This document shows positions 43,262 to 52,018 of a DNA stretch of 64,000 bases, in pieces. The first letter of the stretch is position 1; every line of letters begins with the position of its first letter. Source of the stretch: Rhodospirillaceae bacterium (GTDB lineage Bacteria > Pseudomonadota > Alphaproteobacteria > Rhodospirillales > JABHCV01); NCBI GenBank assembly GCA_018662005.1, contig JABJHA010000004.1, forward strand, positions 1 through 64,000. Direction: 5' to 3'. Made by a program: the position numbers and the translations under genes. The notes under the pieces were generated by a model, which saw only the letters and a list, made by a program, of their open reading frames with translations, did no database searches and had not been told where the DNA came from.

Positions 43262-44028
43262 GACAACTCCAGATACTGGCGGGTCAACGGGTCGTCCCGA
43301 AGCAGGCCTTCACCACGGGTCAGGTCTTGTTGGGTGTCGATGCCGATGGTTTCGGTTTCGGTGAAAACGGCGTACAGGGCATGTCCGTGTTCGAGTACGC
43401 GCAGCATATCCACGGACTCGATATCTTCAAGAGGCGTCGGCTGCAGGGCGCTGAACCGCTTGAGAAATCCCCAGGTAAAGGCCATGATTCCGGTTTGCTG
43501 ATACATCGGCACGGTTGCCGTGCGGGCCCGTGAGGGAATCGCCGCACGGGAAAAATAGAGCACCCTGCCGTCGGGCGCGGCGACGATTTTTACGGTGTTC
43601 GGATCGTCATGATCCTCGGGCCTGTAAAGTCTTGAACCAAGATTGATAGCCGGGGCGCCGGATCGGTTTTGCGCCGCGACCACGTCTTCGATCATTATCG
43701 GCGAAACCAAAACCTCGTCGCCCTGAACCATGACGACGACGGTGTCATCTTGGGCATCGGGATATCGGGCGGCGACCGCTTCCTGGACTCGGTCCGTACA
43801 GCGTTCGTGACTATCGGCTGTCATGATCGCCTCGCCACCGTGGGCGATAACGGCATCGTAAATTTCCGCATCACACGTCGCCACCGCGACATGGGAAAGC
43901 CCGTCGTACAGACGACAGCGATCATGGATGTGCAAGATCAGCGCAAGCCCCAGCATCGGCTTCAGCGGCTTGCCGGGAAATCGGCTGGAACCCATGCGGG
44001 CCGGAATAATGCAAATTGGCCCGGTCAT
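43258..44028 (-). CDS. KdsB-like CMP-sugar (keto-deoxy acid) cytidylyltransferase (256 aa)
   Basis: Member of the KdsB family, which activates 3-deoxy-2-ulosonic acids with CTP. CIIPARMGSSRFPGKPLKPM is the nucleotide-binding signature. HERCTDRVQEA corresponds to the family's GTDR segment with Gly to Cys. VMVQGDEVLV corresponds to QGDEPLI with Pro-Leu changed to Val-Leu. The length is the KdsB norm. The start is the ATG at 44028 in ATGA overlap with the aldolase stop. The changes in conserved loops and the aldolase partner suggest a substrate other than Kdo itself, though an extra Kdo or nonulosonate activating enzyme cannot be ruled out. Confidence 0.8.
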   Translation of the reverse strand: MTGPICIIPARMGSSRFPGKPLKPMLGLALILHIHDRCRLYDGLSHVAVATCDAEIYDAVIAHGGEAIMTADSHERCTDRVQEAVAARYPDAQDDTVVVMVQGDEVLVSPIMIEDVVAAQNRSGAPAINLGSRLYRPEDHDDPNTVKIVAAPDGRVLYFSRAAIPSRARTATVPMYQQTGIMAFTWGFLKRFSALQPTPLEDIESVDMLRVLEHGHALYAVFTETETIGIDTQQDLTRGEGLLRDDPLTRQYLELS

Positions 44029-44798
44029 GATGTCGATCCGGTGATCGACCGGATGCCGCCGAGGGCGCCCCGCATGGCGATAATATCGGTACAATACGCG
44101 ACGAATGTAAAACCGTCATCAATCCGGCCTTGCAGGGCCCCCGCGTCCGGCTCGACTTGATGGATACCCACCGCCTTGCCGTTTTCCCGGCACGCCGTCT
44201 TGACCGATTGAATGGCATCCATGACCGCCGGGACATCGAAATCCCCGGGATGGCCAAGGTCGCATGACAAGTCGTAAGGTCCCAGGAACAAGGCATCGAC
44301 GGATTTTTCGGCGGCGATATCGGCCGCCGCATTAACCCCGGCGCGAGTTTCAATCTGCGGCACTAGCAGTGGTTGAAATTTATTCATGTAGGGACCGAAA
44401 TCATCGCCCCACCGATTGCAGCGAGACAGCCCGACGCCGCGCCGGCCGGCCGGCGGGTACTGGCAGGAAAGGGCGAATTCGCGGAAATCGGCGGCACTTT
44501 CGACGGTCGAGACGATCAACCCGCCGGCCCCCAGGTCCAGCAGACGCCGGGCCAGGTCGCGATGCTGTCCGCTGATCCGCGCCAGCGGAACGACGCCATG
44601 CCGTTCCGCCGCGACGAACACCGCCTCGGCCTGCGATATATCGGCGGAACCATGTTCCATGTCGAGCGCCAGCCAGTCAAAGCCGAGGCTCGCCATCGCT
44701 TCCGCTATTTGCGGCGACCCCGTGGTCAACCAGCCGCCGATACTGAGCTTTCCGGCGGCGAGACGGGATTTGAGAGGATTTTTTGTGGCTTCAGCCAT
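44025..44798 (-). CDS. HpcH/HpaI-family class II aldolase (257 aa)
   Basis: Metal-dependent pyruvate aldolase that condenses pyruvate with an aldehyde to give a 2-keto-3-deoxy-4-hydroxy acid. LALDMEHGSADISQ, PLARISGQH (substrate Arg), PQIETRAGVN (metal Glu) and FLGPYDLSCDLGHPGD (metal Asp) are in family order. The ATG at 44798 (MAEATKNPLKSRLAAG) matches the usual start; the open frame runs 72 codons further inside the upstream gene. It overlaps the KdsB-like gene by 4 nt and the upstream transferase by 8 nt. Directly coupled to a CMP-activating enzyme, it probably synthesises a new ulosonic-acid sugar rather than degrading one. Confidence 0.85.
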   Translation of the reverse strand: MAEATKNPLKSRLAAGKLSIGGWLTTGSPQIAEAMASLGFDWLALDMEHGSADISQAEAVFVAAERHGVVPLARISGQHRDLARRLLDLGAGGLIVSTVESAADFREFALSCQYPPAGRRGVGLSRCNRWGDDFGPYMNKFQPLLVPQIETRAGVNAAADIAAEKSVDALFLGPYDLSCDLGHPGDFDVPAVMDAIQSVKTACRENGKAVGIHQVEPDAGALQGRIDDGFTFVAYCTDIIAMRGALGGIRSITGSTS

Positions 44799-46407
44799 TG
44801 AGCAGTTCCTTACGCCAAAGTTCCAATGACACGGCGGCAAAGAACTGTTCGCCGTGTGGGGGAGTGGGCCGTTGGGAGCTGTTCTGGTCGGCAACGGCCA
44901 GCAGAGTTTCGTGCAGATTTTGCGATGTCGCGGTCGGCAGGGTGACGTCTTGCGGCATAATATCGAGGGCCATGCGTTCCCCGGAAAGAAACCGAATGGT
45001 CGGAAGGCCGCCAAGACAGGCTTCTAGGCCGACGCTCGTCGCCGCGTACAGGACGGCGGAGAGCCCGCCCTGCCGGTTGAGCGGATCGCCGGTTCTGGTC
45101 AGTCCCGGCGCCTCTTCAAACGCGCAGGGCGACATCGGGTGATCCTTGACGACAAATCGCAAGCCGTGCGGCAAAAGGCGGTGCGCGGCGGCAATTATCT
45201 CTGCCGATATTTTCCGGTCAAACGGTAGCGCGACAAATACCGGGCCTTGCGGATCATAATCAAGCCGCCCCGTTTCAGGAAAACGAAAAGCGCCGCCGAG
45301 CCCGAGCCGGTCCTCCGCCATGCCAAATGCGAGCAATTGGTTCAGCGTCGATGGTCCGCTGCAAAAAACCTTGTCCGGCAGGCTATCGGTGCCGTCGCGG
45401 TTGGCTTCGGGGGAATAGTTCAACATGTGGCGGCCGATCACCGCATGCTGGTAACCGATGGTGCGAACCCCGGCCCGGCGTGCGGCGCGGACAAAATCCT
45501 TCTCCCAGGCGTGGTTTTCCCACGGCCAAGCCACGGTCCCGGGGTTCGCCTGCTTAAGCCAGCGCCGCTGACAACGTTGTTGCCAAGCAATCATAGCGCC
45601 CTGGCCGCAGCCGCCTTCCAGGGCGGCGGCGCGGCGGATTAACCATCCGAACGAGCCCGCCAAGTGCGTGCGGCCCGGTCGCCATCGCGCCCAAGGCAAT
45701 GTCAACGCATCAATTGGCGAGCCCCAGGCATGCAGGCTGAAGGTCCGGTCATCCCTAGCCAGTTCGATGGCGCGCCCGGGCGGGCAATCGACATGAAGAA
45801 CGCGGACCAATTCATCGACGTCGCGCATCAGTGTGCCGAAGTAGCCATCGACGCCATCGGCCGTGCTGGTCGGGTGGCCGTAGACAAGAAGGCTCGCGCA
45901 GACTTGCGGGCATAGCTCCCGGTGTCCCCGTGTACGCCACCAGGCGAGCAGATTTACCAGGGTAACCTTTGTCCGGGCCAGCGGCCCGCGCAGACCGAGC
46001 CGAATCTTTCCGCCCAATAATGGCGGCCTTGCCCCCGATGAGACGTTGTCCAGTGTTTCGAGATGGCGAAACATCCAGGGGTCGTCACAGACGACAAGGG
46101 TCATCCCGGCCCCGGCGGCGGCGTCTTCGACGAGTCGCGACCAGGCCAGCATGACGCCGAAATCCGAAACGTTGGCGGCGGCGGATGCCGTGTGCGACAG
46201 GGCGGCGGAAGAATCCTCGGACATCGAGCGGGCCAGTGTCAGCCAGGTATTCGCCATGCTTTCGAATGCGCATTCCAGCCGGCCCTGAATGTCGGCCATC
46301 CTGGTTTCAGGGTCGAGCCCCCCCGTTGCGGATGGGCCGATGGCGAACCAAGCGTCGTAGGCCGTCTTGTCCGGCGCATCGCCGGGATGGTGAAGAACAA
46401 CGGTCAC
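44791..46407 (-). CDS. Putative surface-carbohydrate transferase, GT-B-like (538 aa)
   Basis: Large cytoplasmic protein without membrane helices. The C-terminal half resembles GT-B/capsule transferases: RTIGYQHAVIGRHMLNY, PDKVFCSGPSTLNQLL, GPVFVALPFDRKISAEII, LRFVVKDHPMSPCAFEE and a TSVGLEACLGGLPTIRF nucleotide-binding-type segment. The N-terminal half is unassigned. I place the start at the GTG at 46407 (MTVVLHHPGDAPDK), 2 nt after the methyltransferase stop; an alternative GTG at 46455 overlaps that gene. Very G+C-rich (about 70% in sampled lines). Since it precedes the aldolase/KdsB genes, it is a candidate transferase for their CMP-sugar. Confidence 0.6.
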   Translation of the reverse strand: MTVVLHHPGDAPDKTAYDAWFAIGPSATGGLDPETRMADIQGRLECAFESMANTWLTLARSMSEDSSAALSHTASAAANVSDFGVMLAWSRLVEDAAAGAGMTLVVCDDPWMFRHLETLDNVSSGARPPLLGGKIRLGLRGPLARTKVTLVNLLAWWRTRGHRELCPQVCASLLVYGHPTSTADGVDGYFGTLMRDVDELVRVLHVDCPPGRAIELARDDRTFSLHAWGSPIDALTLPWARWRPGRTHLAGSFGWLIRRAAALEGGCGQGAMIAWQQRCQRRWLKQANPGTVAWPWENHAWEKDFVRAARRAGVRTIGYQHAVIGRHMLNYSPEANRDGTDSLPDKVFCSGPSTLNQLLAFGMAEDRLGLGGAFRFPETGRLDYDPQGPVFVALPFDRKISAEIIAAAHRLLPHGLRFVVKDHPMSPCAFEEAPGLTRTGDPLNRQGGLSAVLYAATSVGLEACLGGLPTIRFLSGERMALDIMPQDVTLPTATSQNLHETLLAVADQNSSQRPTPPHGEQFFAAVSLELWRKELLNG

Positions 46408-46409
46408 GC

Positions 46410-47447
46410 CTAGTCCGCGTCCCGATCCGACATCGGTCGCCGCGCGACAATCCACATATGGGACGATTTCCGGGTTTCCTTCAGTTTTTCCTGAAGCGCC
46501 GTCCGGGCCGCGTCATCGCCGTCAAGGACAAGCCGCCGAACAACGGCGTCCTCAATACGGGATGGGTCTTCCAGCGCCGCGTTACGGACGATGTCGACAT
46601 CCAGTTCTCCCGGCGTAAACAGGTCGACAAGTTCCAGGTCAGCCCCAGCAAGCGCAACCTTGACGCCCTCCAGGCTGAGGAAGGTCAAGTGGTGGGGCGG
46701 CGAGACGGCTTTCGAATGCACGCCAAGCGCCTTGATATCGAAGCCGTCACCCGACAGGCCGGAAAGAATGATAAGGCCGCCGGGTCGCGCCAGTCGCCGC
46801 AAGGAGCGTAGAAACACGACGCTATCAGGGATATGTTCGATGACCTCGAAGCAGGTGACGCAGGCCGCCATGCCCGTCCATTCCGGGTCTCTGGCGGCAT
46901 CGTCGGCATACCCTTCGAAAACACGTACGGACTGATTTTTTAAATTTTCCGCATGAAGGCGTCCCGGCTCTATCGCCGACACCGGGGTTTCGGAAGATAC
47001 CGCCTTGAATTCTTCCAGAAAAAGCCCGGCCCCGGCGCCAACATCAAATAACTCACCCCCCGGGGCTCCGGTTGCATAGGTGTCGATCAGCGATGCCACA
47101 CGCGCCGCGCGCGGAGCAAAAATAACTGTCCGGCGGGCTTCCGCCACGGCCGGGGAAAAGACCGACGCCCAATAACTCGCCGATGCGCTGTCCCGGTAAA
47201 AATCCACTAGGGCTTCCGGCGTTGGCGCCGGCGATACATAGAGCGTCCCACAGTCGCCACAATGAGCAAGGCTAAAGCCGTTCTTTTCGAATGCGGGTCG
47301 TTGCTCATGCCCGCCGCATCCCGGGCACCGTCGTTCGGCCAACGTGCCGGGTGTTTCCGCCATGCGTCGGGCGTCCTCGGCGCTCAGGCGCAGGTATTCG
47401 TCGAGCAGTGCGGTGGGACGGATTTCGTTTTCGCTGAAGCCGTTCAT
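46410..47447 (-). CDS. Class I SAM-dependent methyltransferase with zinc ribbon (345 aa)
   Basis: N-terminal CPGCGGHEQRPAFEKNGF and LAHCGDCGTLYVSP form a four-Cys ribbon. The methyltransferase domain has GELFDVGAGAGLFLEEF (SAM loop), VSAIEPGRLHAENL, and VTCFEVIEHIPDSVVFL, followed by PGGLIILSGLSGDGFD, as in the Methyltransf_23/UbiG-like group. It overlaps the ABC transporter stop by 4 nt (ATGA). Likely methylates a sugar or lipid-linked glycan; no acceptor can be assigned. Confidence 0.8.
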   Translation of the reverse strand: MNGFSENEIRPTALLDEYLRLSAEDARRMAETPGTLAERRCPGCGGHEQRPAFEKNGFSLAHCGDCGTLYVSPAPTPEALVDFYRDSASASYWASVFSPAVAEARRTVIFAPRAARVASLIDTYATGAPGGELFDVGAGAGLFLEEFKAVSSETPVSAIEPGRLHAENLKNQSVRVFEGYADDAARDPEWTGMAACVTCFEVIEHIPDSVVFLRSLRRLARPGGLIILSGLSGDGFDIKALGVHSKAVSPPHHLTFLSLEGVKVALAGADLELVDLFTPGELDVDIVRNAALEDPSRIEDAVVRRLVLDGDDAARTALQEKLKETRKSSHMWIVARRPMSDRDAD

Positions 47448-49264
47448 GATTGCGGCGTGCCCCCCAGGTCGGCAAGCGCCACCAGTTTGGCGAAGGTCTC
47501 GTTGCCGGACTTCAGTTCATCGAACGTGCCGATGCCCGATATGCGCCCCCCCGCCATGACGCATAACCGGTCGCACGACCTGACGGTGCTCAGGCGGTGG
47601 GCAATGATGATAATCGTCTTGGATCCCTTGAGGTCGTTTATGGCGTTGGTGATGTCGTGCTCCGTCTGGCTGTCCAGCGCCGACGTCGCCTCGTCCATGA
47701 CCAGGACATCGGGGTTGTGGTACAGCGCCCGGGCGATACCGATCCGCTGGCGTTGGCCGCCGGACAGGCGGACGCCGTGTTCACCGACCAAGGAGGAAAG
47801 GCCGTCAGGCAGCTGCGCCACGACGCTTTCAAGACGGGCGAGGCGGACGGCCCGGTCTACGGCGCCGTCGTCGATGTCCGCGTCGTCCAGGCCGAGGGCA
47901 ATGTTGCGGCGAATGGAATCATCGGTCAGATAGATATTCTGCGGAATATATCCGAGCCGCGCCTGCCAGCGCCGCACGGATCCGGCAATGTCGTTTCCGT
48001 CGATCAGCATATGGCCTTCGGTCGGGCTCAACACGCCGAGGATGAGATCGGCCAAGGTCGTCTTTCCGGCACCCGATTCACCGACCAGGGCGATCGATTC
48101 ACCCTTGGCGATGGTAAAATTGATGTCGGACAGGACGCGGGTGTCTGTCCCCGCGTAACGATAGCCCAGGCCGATCAGGGCGATTTCGCGCTCGAAGGGA
48201 AGGGGTCGGCGTTCTTCGGGGGCGGAGACGTCGTCGTCCTCGACGCCGACGTAGTCCTTGAAGTCCATGGTGATGCTGCCGACGGAGGCGATGCCGGAGC
48301 GGACGGTGGCGATGGCGCTGATGATGCGATTAGCCGAGGGCACCAAACGGAAGGTGGCCAGCGCGAACAGCCCCATCACCGGAATGGCGGCCTGGATCTC
48401 GTCGCCTTTGCCGAGGATGAAAAGCAGGACAAGCCCCAATCCGGCAATGGCGATGACTTCGGTGACGTTTCGTGGCAGCTGGGTTAATGACGATGTGAAG
48501 GCCTGGCATTTTGCCTGCCCCAGGGCCTCGCGGCGGAAGACGCGAACGAAGAAGTTTTCGCGGCCCAAGATCTTGGTTTCCTTGACCGAGCCGACGCCCT
48601 CGTTGATCATACGGATCATTTTTTCGGCATGGGCCTCGCGGCGGTGGCTCCAATCGGCCAGGACGCCCTGCGTCAATATATAGAACCCGCCGGTAATGAC
48701 GATGAAGACTCCGGCGACCGTCATGGTGGCCAGCAGTTCGGTCGCCAGAAGAATGACCACGACGGCGAGGACGAGAAGCACTTCCATCATAATGTTGAGC
48801 AACGGCAACAACCCGCGGGTGAACAACATGGCGGCAGACTGAGTGATGTTTCGAGTCAGGTTGGCAGTATTGCGACCCAGGTGAAAGACATAGGGACGCG
48901 ACACGTAGTTGTGCAGAATCCGACCCTGTAGCAAGGCTTGTTTCTTCAAGACGAATACGTTTTGCAGCAGCGTCAGACCAAACAGGATCAGGTTCTTGAC
49001 CAGAAAAAAGGCCAACAGCAGCCCGGCGAAGACGATGGTGAAGCGATCCAGGGAACCATTACCAAGAACATCGACGGCCTTGGCGATGTACGGGTTGGTG
49101 TCAAGTACATTCGGGTCGGCGATGATCTGCAATAGGGGCAGGAACAGGCCCAGGCCGATCATCTCCAGCAACGCGGTGAACAGCATCAGCCCGGACAGAC
49201 CGGCCAGCTGCCAGTGGGTCCGCCGGTCGAACAGGCCGAGAATCGATTTGATATACTGGATCAC
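47444..49264 (-). CDS. ABC transporter, PglK/MsbA-like lipid-linked glycan flippase (606 aa)
   Basis: Fused exporter half-transporter. Residues 1-330 contain six predicted helices (SGLMLFTALLEMIGLGLFLPLL, FTIVFAGLLLAFFLV and others). The nucleotide-binding domain has Walker A GESGAGKTTLADLI, signature LSGGQRQRIG, Walker B VLVMDEATSALD and the H-loop in IIIIAHRLSTVRS. The closest characterised analogue by architecture and N-terminus is PglK, which flips lipid-linked oligosaccharides. It is the only recognisable flippase in the window. The start is GTG. It is flanked by a WbqC gene and a methyltransferase in the same operon. Confidence 0.85.
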   Translation of the reverse strand: MIQYIKSILGLFDRRTHWQLAGLSGLMLFTALLEMIGLGLFLPLLQIIADPNVLDTNPYIAKAVDVLGNGSLDRFTIVFAGLLLAFFLVKNLILFGLTLLQNVFVLKKQALLQGRILHNYVSRPYVFHLGRNTANLTRNITQSAAMLFTRGLLPLLNIMMEVLLVLAVVVILLATELLATMTVAGVFIVITGGFYILTQGVLADWSHRREAHAEKMIRMINEGVGSVKETKILGRENFFVRVFRREALGQAKCQAFTSSLTQLPRNVTEVIAIAGLGLVLLFILGKGDEIQAAIPVMGLFALATFRLVPSANRIISAIATVRSGIASVGSITMDFKDYVGVEDDDVSAPEERRPLPFEREIALIGLGYRYAGTDTRVLSDINFTIAKGESIALVGESGAGKTTLADLILGVLSPTEGHMLIDGNDIAGSVRRWQARLGYIPQNIYLTDDSIRRNIALGLDDADIDDGAVDRAVRLARLESVVAQLPDGLSSLVGEHGVRLSGGQRQRIGIARALYHNPDVLVMDEATSALDSQTEHDITNAINDLKGSKTIIIIAHRLSTVRSCDRLCVMAGGRISGIGTFDELKSGNETFAKLVALADLGGTPQS

Positions 49265-49281
49265 GGATCAGACGCTCGCAT

Positions 49282-49983
49282 TCAAGAGGAGGCCGAGGTA
49301 CATTGCCGCACGATATCCGTGGCGGCGGGGCCGCAGTTCAGGACGACGTCGAGGCTCGACAGGTAGGGCGCAAAGTCACCATGAAGCTGCGGATACGCGG
49401 GGTGATGAAAATCCTGAATTTCCAATTTTATTCCGGCGTTTTCAAACAGCGCCGGTTCCAGATAATCCAGTGCCCCGATACCCGACAGATAAATATCGCC
49501 ACCAGCGGCATGAACCAGGTCGATCAGCCGCTGATTGCCCGTTGTATCAATGGCTAAATCAGATGCCATGACCCGGTCGATAGAAATGTTGAAGGAGTCG
49601 AACAGAAAATTGATAAAAGCCATGTTGATGTCGATCAGTTTCTCATGCGGTTGGCCGTAAACCGCCTCAATCGCCGGGAAGATCATGTCGAAATGCACGG
49701 CCCGTCGGTAATTTTCCGTCAACACCGCAAGGTGACGGTCGGCCCATGATTGTTGACCGGGGCGCAACAGAACCTCGTTTATTTTTTGATGATAATCGCC
49801 CTTCTGCAAGATCAGGCTCAGCCATTCCGGGCCGCGCGGCGTCTTGATTTTATCACGATGGTGCCACCCCCGCCGTATAAACTGAACATCATCCAACACT
49901 ATAAAAAGATCACAGGACAACAGCCTGTCAAAAAAGCCTAGGTAGGGCACAAAGTCCGGCTGATGGATGCAAATTCGCTTCAT
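49282..49983 (-). CDS. WbqC-family protein (233 aa)
   Basis: Starts MKRICIHQPDFVPYLGFFDRLL and continues with LFIVLDDVQFIRRGWHHRDKIKTP, both family signatures; a later ILSGIGALDYL-like segment (DIYLSGIGALDYLEPAL) ends the conserved core. The ATG at 49983 overlaps the PseG-like stop by 4 nt. WbqC proteins recur in O-antigen and nonulosonic-acid loci but, to my knowledge, lack a proven reaction. An acyl- or sugar-modifying role is possible. A second, partial member is at 63371-64000. Confidence 0.8.
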   Translation of the reverse strand: MKRICIHQPDFVPYLGFFDRLLSCDLFIVLDDVQFIRRGWHHRDKIKTPRGPEWLSLILQKGDYHQKINEVLLRPGQQSWADRHLAVLTENYRRAVHFDMIFPAIEAVYGQPHEKLIDINMAFINFLFDSFNISIDRVMASDLAIDTTGNQRLIDLVHAAGGDIYLSGIGALDYLEPALFENAGIKLEIQDFHHPAYPQLHGDFAPYLSSLDVVLNCGPAATDIVRQCTSASS

Positions 49984-51011
49984 TGGTTCAGACTTTCGGA
50001 AATCAGTTCCACACATCGCCGCAATCCCTGACCATCGACCAGTGCCGGCCCTTTTTGTGCCATGTCCCGGCGGGCGGAAGGGTCGGCGGCCAAGGCGGTG
50101 ACGGCGATGGCGGCGAGAGAAAAATCCATATCGCGTTCCCAGCCAAGATCAAGACACGTGCCGTGTGCGGCGCAATAACGAATGGTATCGACTTCGTGCG
50201 GTTCCGAGGCGATCGCCGCGGCAGGCACACCGATGGCCGCGAGTTCATATAAAGAAATACCCCCGGCACAGATAACCAGATCGGCAGCCGCGAACTCGGC
50301 GATCAGTGACGGAACCTCGTGTAGTATGTGCACATTATGAGATGAGGCGGCAGCGATCTTTTCCAGGTGATCCGATGGCTCGCTTGCCGGTCCCAGACTA
50401 ACCCGGATATCAAAGGTATCTGGAACTCCGTTCAAGGCATCCAGCATCCGTTCGGTTACATTGTGAGTATCCGTTCCGCCGAAGGACAACAGGATTTTTC
50501 TTGCCTGATCCACCTTGGTTCCATCACGACGCACAACTTTAGCTACGTCGCTGTTCAAAATCATATAGGCCGGGCCTTCATAAAGGGCCGCCTGAATACC
50601 ATCCGTAGAATAGGCGCCGTGCTGGGCGACGATGGCGTTGATCGCCACATCGGCACATTCAAGCCCGGCTTTCGTATCGTCCATGACGATCAGGCGAGCG
50701 TCCGTCGACTTTTTCAAAGCTTTCAACAGAGAGCCGTCGCAATCGAGAACATCGAGCAACACCACATCAGGATCGAACGTGTCCAACACATCCGCTGGTA
50801 CGTAGGGGCTATTACGGTCCTCGACGGTGAAAATCGGTAAATCCGTCTCGCGCAACAGTCGCTCCCCGGCTGTCCCGCCCAGCGTTACATAGACTACTTG
50901 CCGCCCAGTTACCGACAGGGCGCACCCGAGCGCCCGAATACGATAGATATGCCCCAGTCCAATCTGATGATCACCATCGGCACGAAGAATTGCTTTCCCC
51001 GTCGAGGTCAC
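49980..51011 (-). CDS. PseG/LegG-like UDP-sugar hydrolase (343 aa)
   Basis: GT28-fold nucleotide-sugar hydrolase that releases UDP from a 2,4-diamino-trideoxyhexose before NeuB condensation. Visible: KAILRADGDHQIGLGHIYRI with the DxxxxxGxGH motif including catalytic His, LLSFGGTDTHNVT, and a nucleotide-binding AAADLVICAGGISLYELAAIG. The start is a GTG at 51011 in GTGA overlap with the synthase stop. Which stereochemistry (pseudaminic or legionaminic) is used cannot be told. The adjacent formyltransferase hints that its substrate carries N-formyl rather than, or as well as, N-acetyl groups. Confidence 0.85.
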   Translation of the reverse strand: MTSTGKAILRADGDHQIGLGHIYRIRALGCALSVTGRQVVYVTLGGTAGERLLRETDLPIFTVEDRNSPYVPADVLDTFDPDVVLLDVLDCDGSLLKALKKSTDARLIVMDDTKAGLECADVAINAIVAQHGAYSTDGIQAALYEGPAYMILNSDVAKVVRRDGTKVDQARKILLSFGGTDTHNVTERMLDALNGVPDTFDIRVSLGPASEPSDHLEKIAAASSHNVHILHEVPSLIAEFAAADLVICAGGISLYELAAIGVPAAAIASEPHEVDTIRYCAAHGTCLDLGWERDMDFSLAAIAVTALAADPSARRDMAQKGPALVDGQGLRRCVELISESLNQ

Positions 51012-52018
51012 ACCATATCCCACGTTAGCAAGGTGTTCTCCGGAATATCCTGACCGGCCGTACGTCCAACCATTTTTTCGAACTCATGCGGATGAATGCC
51101 GTCTGACGGTCGGCGAATTGCTATGTCGGCAGCCTCGATCATTTTACCCATCGAGATAGCGCGTGCACTGAACAATGATTTTCGGGCGGCGGTCCGCCAC
51201 TTTTCTTCAGTCGCTGCGATTTTCTTGATGCCATCTCCCAATGCCTTCGGTGTCAGGCGAACCCGGTCCACGAGTCGCTTGAATTCATCCGTGTCGAGGG
51301 CGGCCTGGGCGTCGGGCAAATCAAGTGCGCGGTCCATGCAGAAATGTTTTTCGATGACCACCGCACCAAGCGTTGTCGCCAGAATGCTGGTAAACTCATC
51401 AGTGGTGTGATCGGAAAGCCCTACCGGCAGGCCGAATTTCGTTTGCAGGGTTTCGATCACCCGGATGTTGGCGTCTTCTGCCTGCGACGGATAGGACACC
51501 ACGCAGTGAAGCAAAATCAGTTGCTCGTTGCCGGTGGCTAGTATGGTCTCCACCGCCCTGGCGATTTCATCCATGGTGCACATGCCGGTAGACACTAACA
51601 TCGGGCGTCCCCGTTCGGCGATATGCCTCAGGAACGGAAGGTTGGTCAGATCATCCGAGCCGGTCTTGTAGGCAGGCGAGTCGAAGGCTTCCAAAAGATC
51701 TACGTCTTCCGGATGGCTTGGCGTCGAGATCCAGTCAATTCCTTCCGCCTTGCAGTGGGCATCCAGAATTTCGTGGTCTTCGCGGTTGAGTTCGTATTTC
51801 TTGAAAAATTCGAACTGGGAAACCCTGGAGCCATCCTCGAACGTAAAGAAACTGCCCGGTGTTGAAATGGTTTCAGCGCGATACGTCTGAAACTTGACCA
51901 TGTCGGCACCGGTTCCGCGCGCGGCGGTGACCATCCGCTTCAGGGTTTCGATGTCGGCATACTTCGCCCCGATTTCGGCGATGATTAAAGGAGCATTAAA
52001 TTGACTAAGAAACTTCAT
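51008..52018 (-). CDS. NeuB/PseI-like nonulosonic-acid synthase (336 aa)
   Basis: Condenses phosphoenolpyruvate with an amino-hexose to give a nine-carbon acid. The TIM barrel shows MVKFQTYRAETI, YKTGSDDLTNLPFLRH, MLVSTGMCTMDEIARAV, ILLHCVVSYPSQAEDANI, GLSDHTTDEFTS and VVIEKHFCMD in order. The C-terminal SAF/antifreeze-like domain is present (RRPSDGIHPHEFEKMVG and DIPENTLLTW). The ATG at 52018 forms an ATGA overlap with the formyltransferase stop. CMP-activation of the product would need a NeuA/PseF enzyme; the only candidate here is the KdsB-like protein at 43258-44028, if it accepts the substrate. Confidence 0.9.
   Translation of the reverse strand: MKFLSQFNAPLIIAEIGAKYADIETLKRMVTAARGTGADMVKFQTYRAETISTPGSFFTFEDGSRVSQFEFFKKYELNREDHEILDAHCKAEGIDWISTPSHPEDVDLLEAFDSPAYKTGSDDLTNLPFLRHIAERGRPMLVSTGMCTMDEIARAVETILATGNEQLILLHCVVSYPSQAEDANIRVIETLQTKFGLPVGLSDHTTDEFTSILATTLGAVVIEKHFCMDRALDLPDAQAALDTDEFKRLVDRVRLTPKALGDGIKKIAATEEKWRTAARKSLFSARAISMGKMIEAADIAIRRPSDGIHPHEFEKMVGRTAGQDIPENTLLTWDMV

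Noticed and set aside
43258-44028. Naming the cytidylyltransferase kdsB
   Set aside because: Signature loops differ and it is coupled to an aldolase, not to Kdo genes; symbol left empty.
47597-48487. 296-codon plus-strand frame opposite the ABC transporter ATPase domain
   Set aside because: Gly/Asp/Val-rich antisense shadow; no recognisable motif, and the ABC gene is certain.
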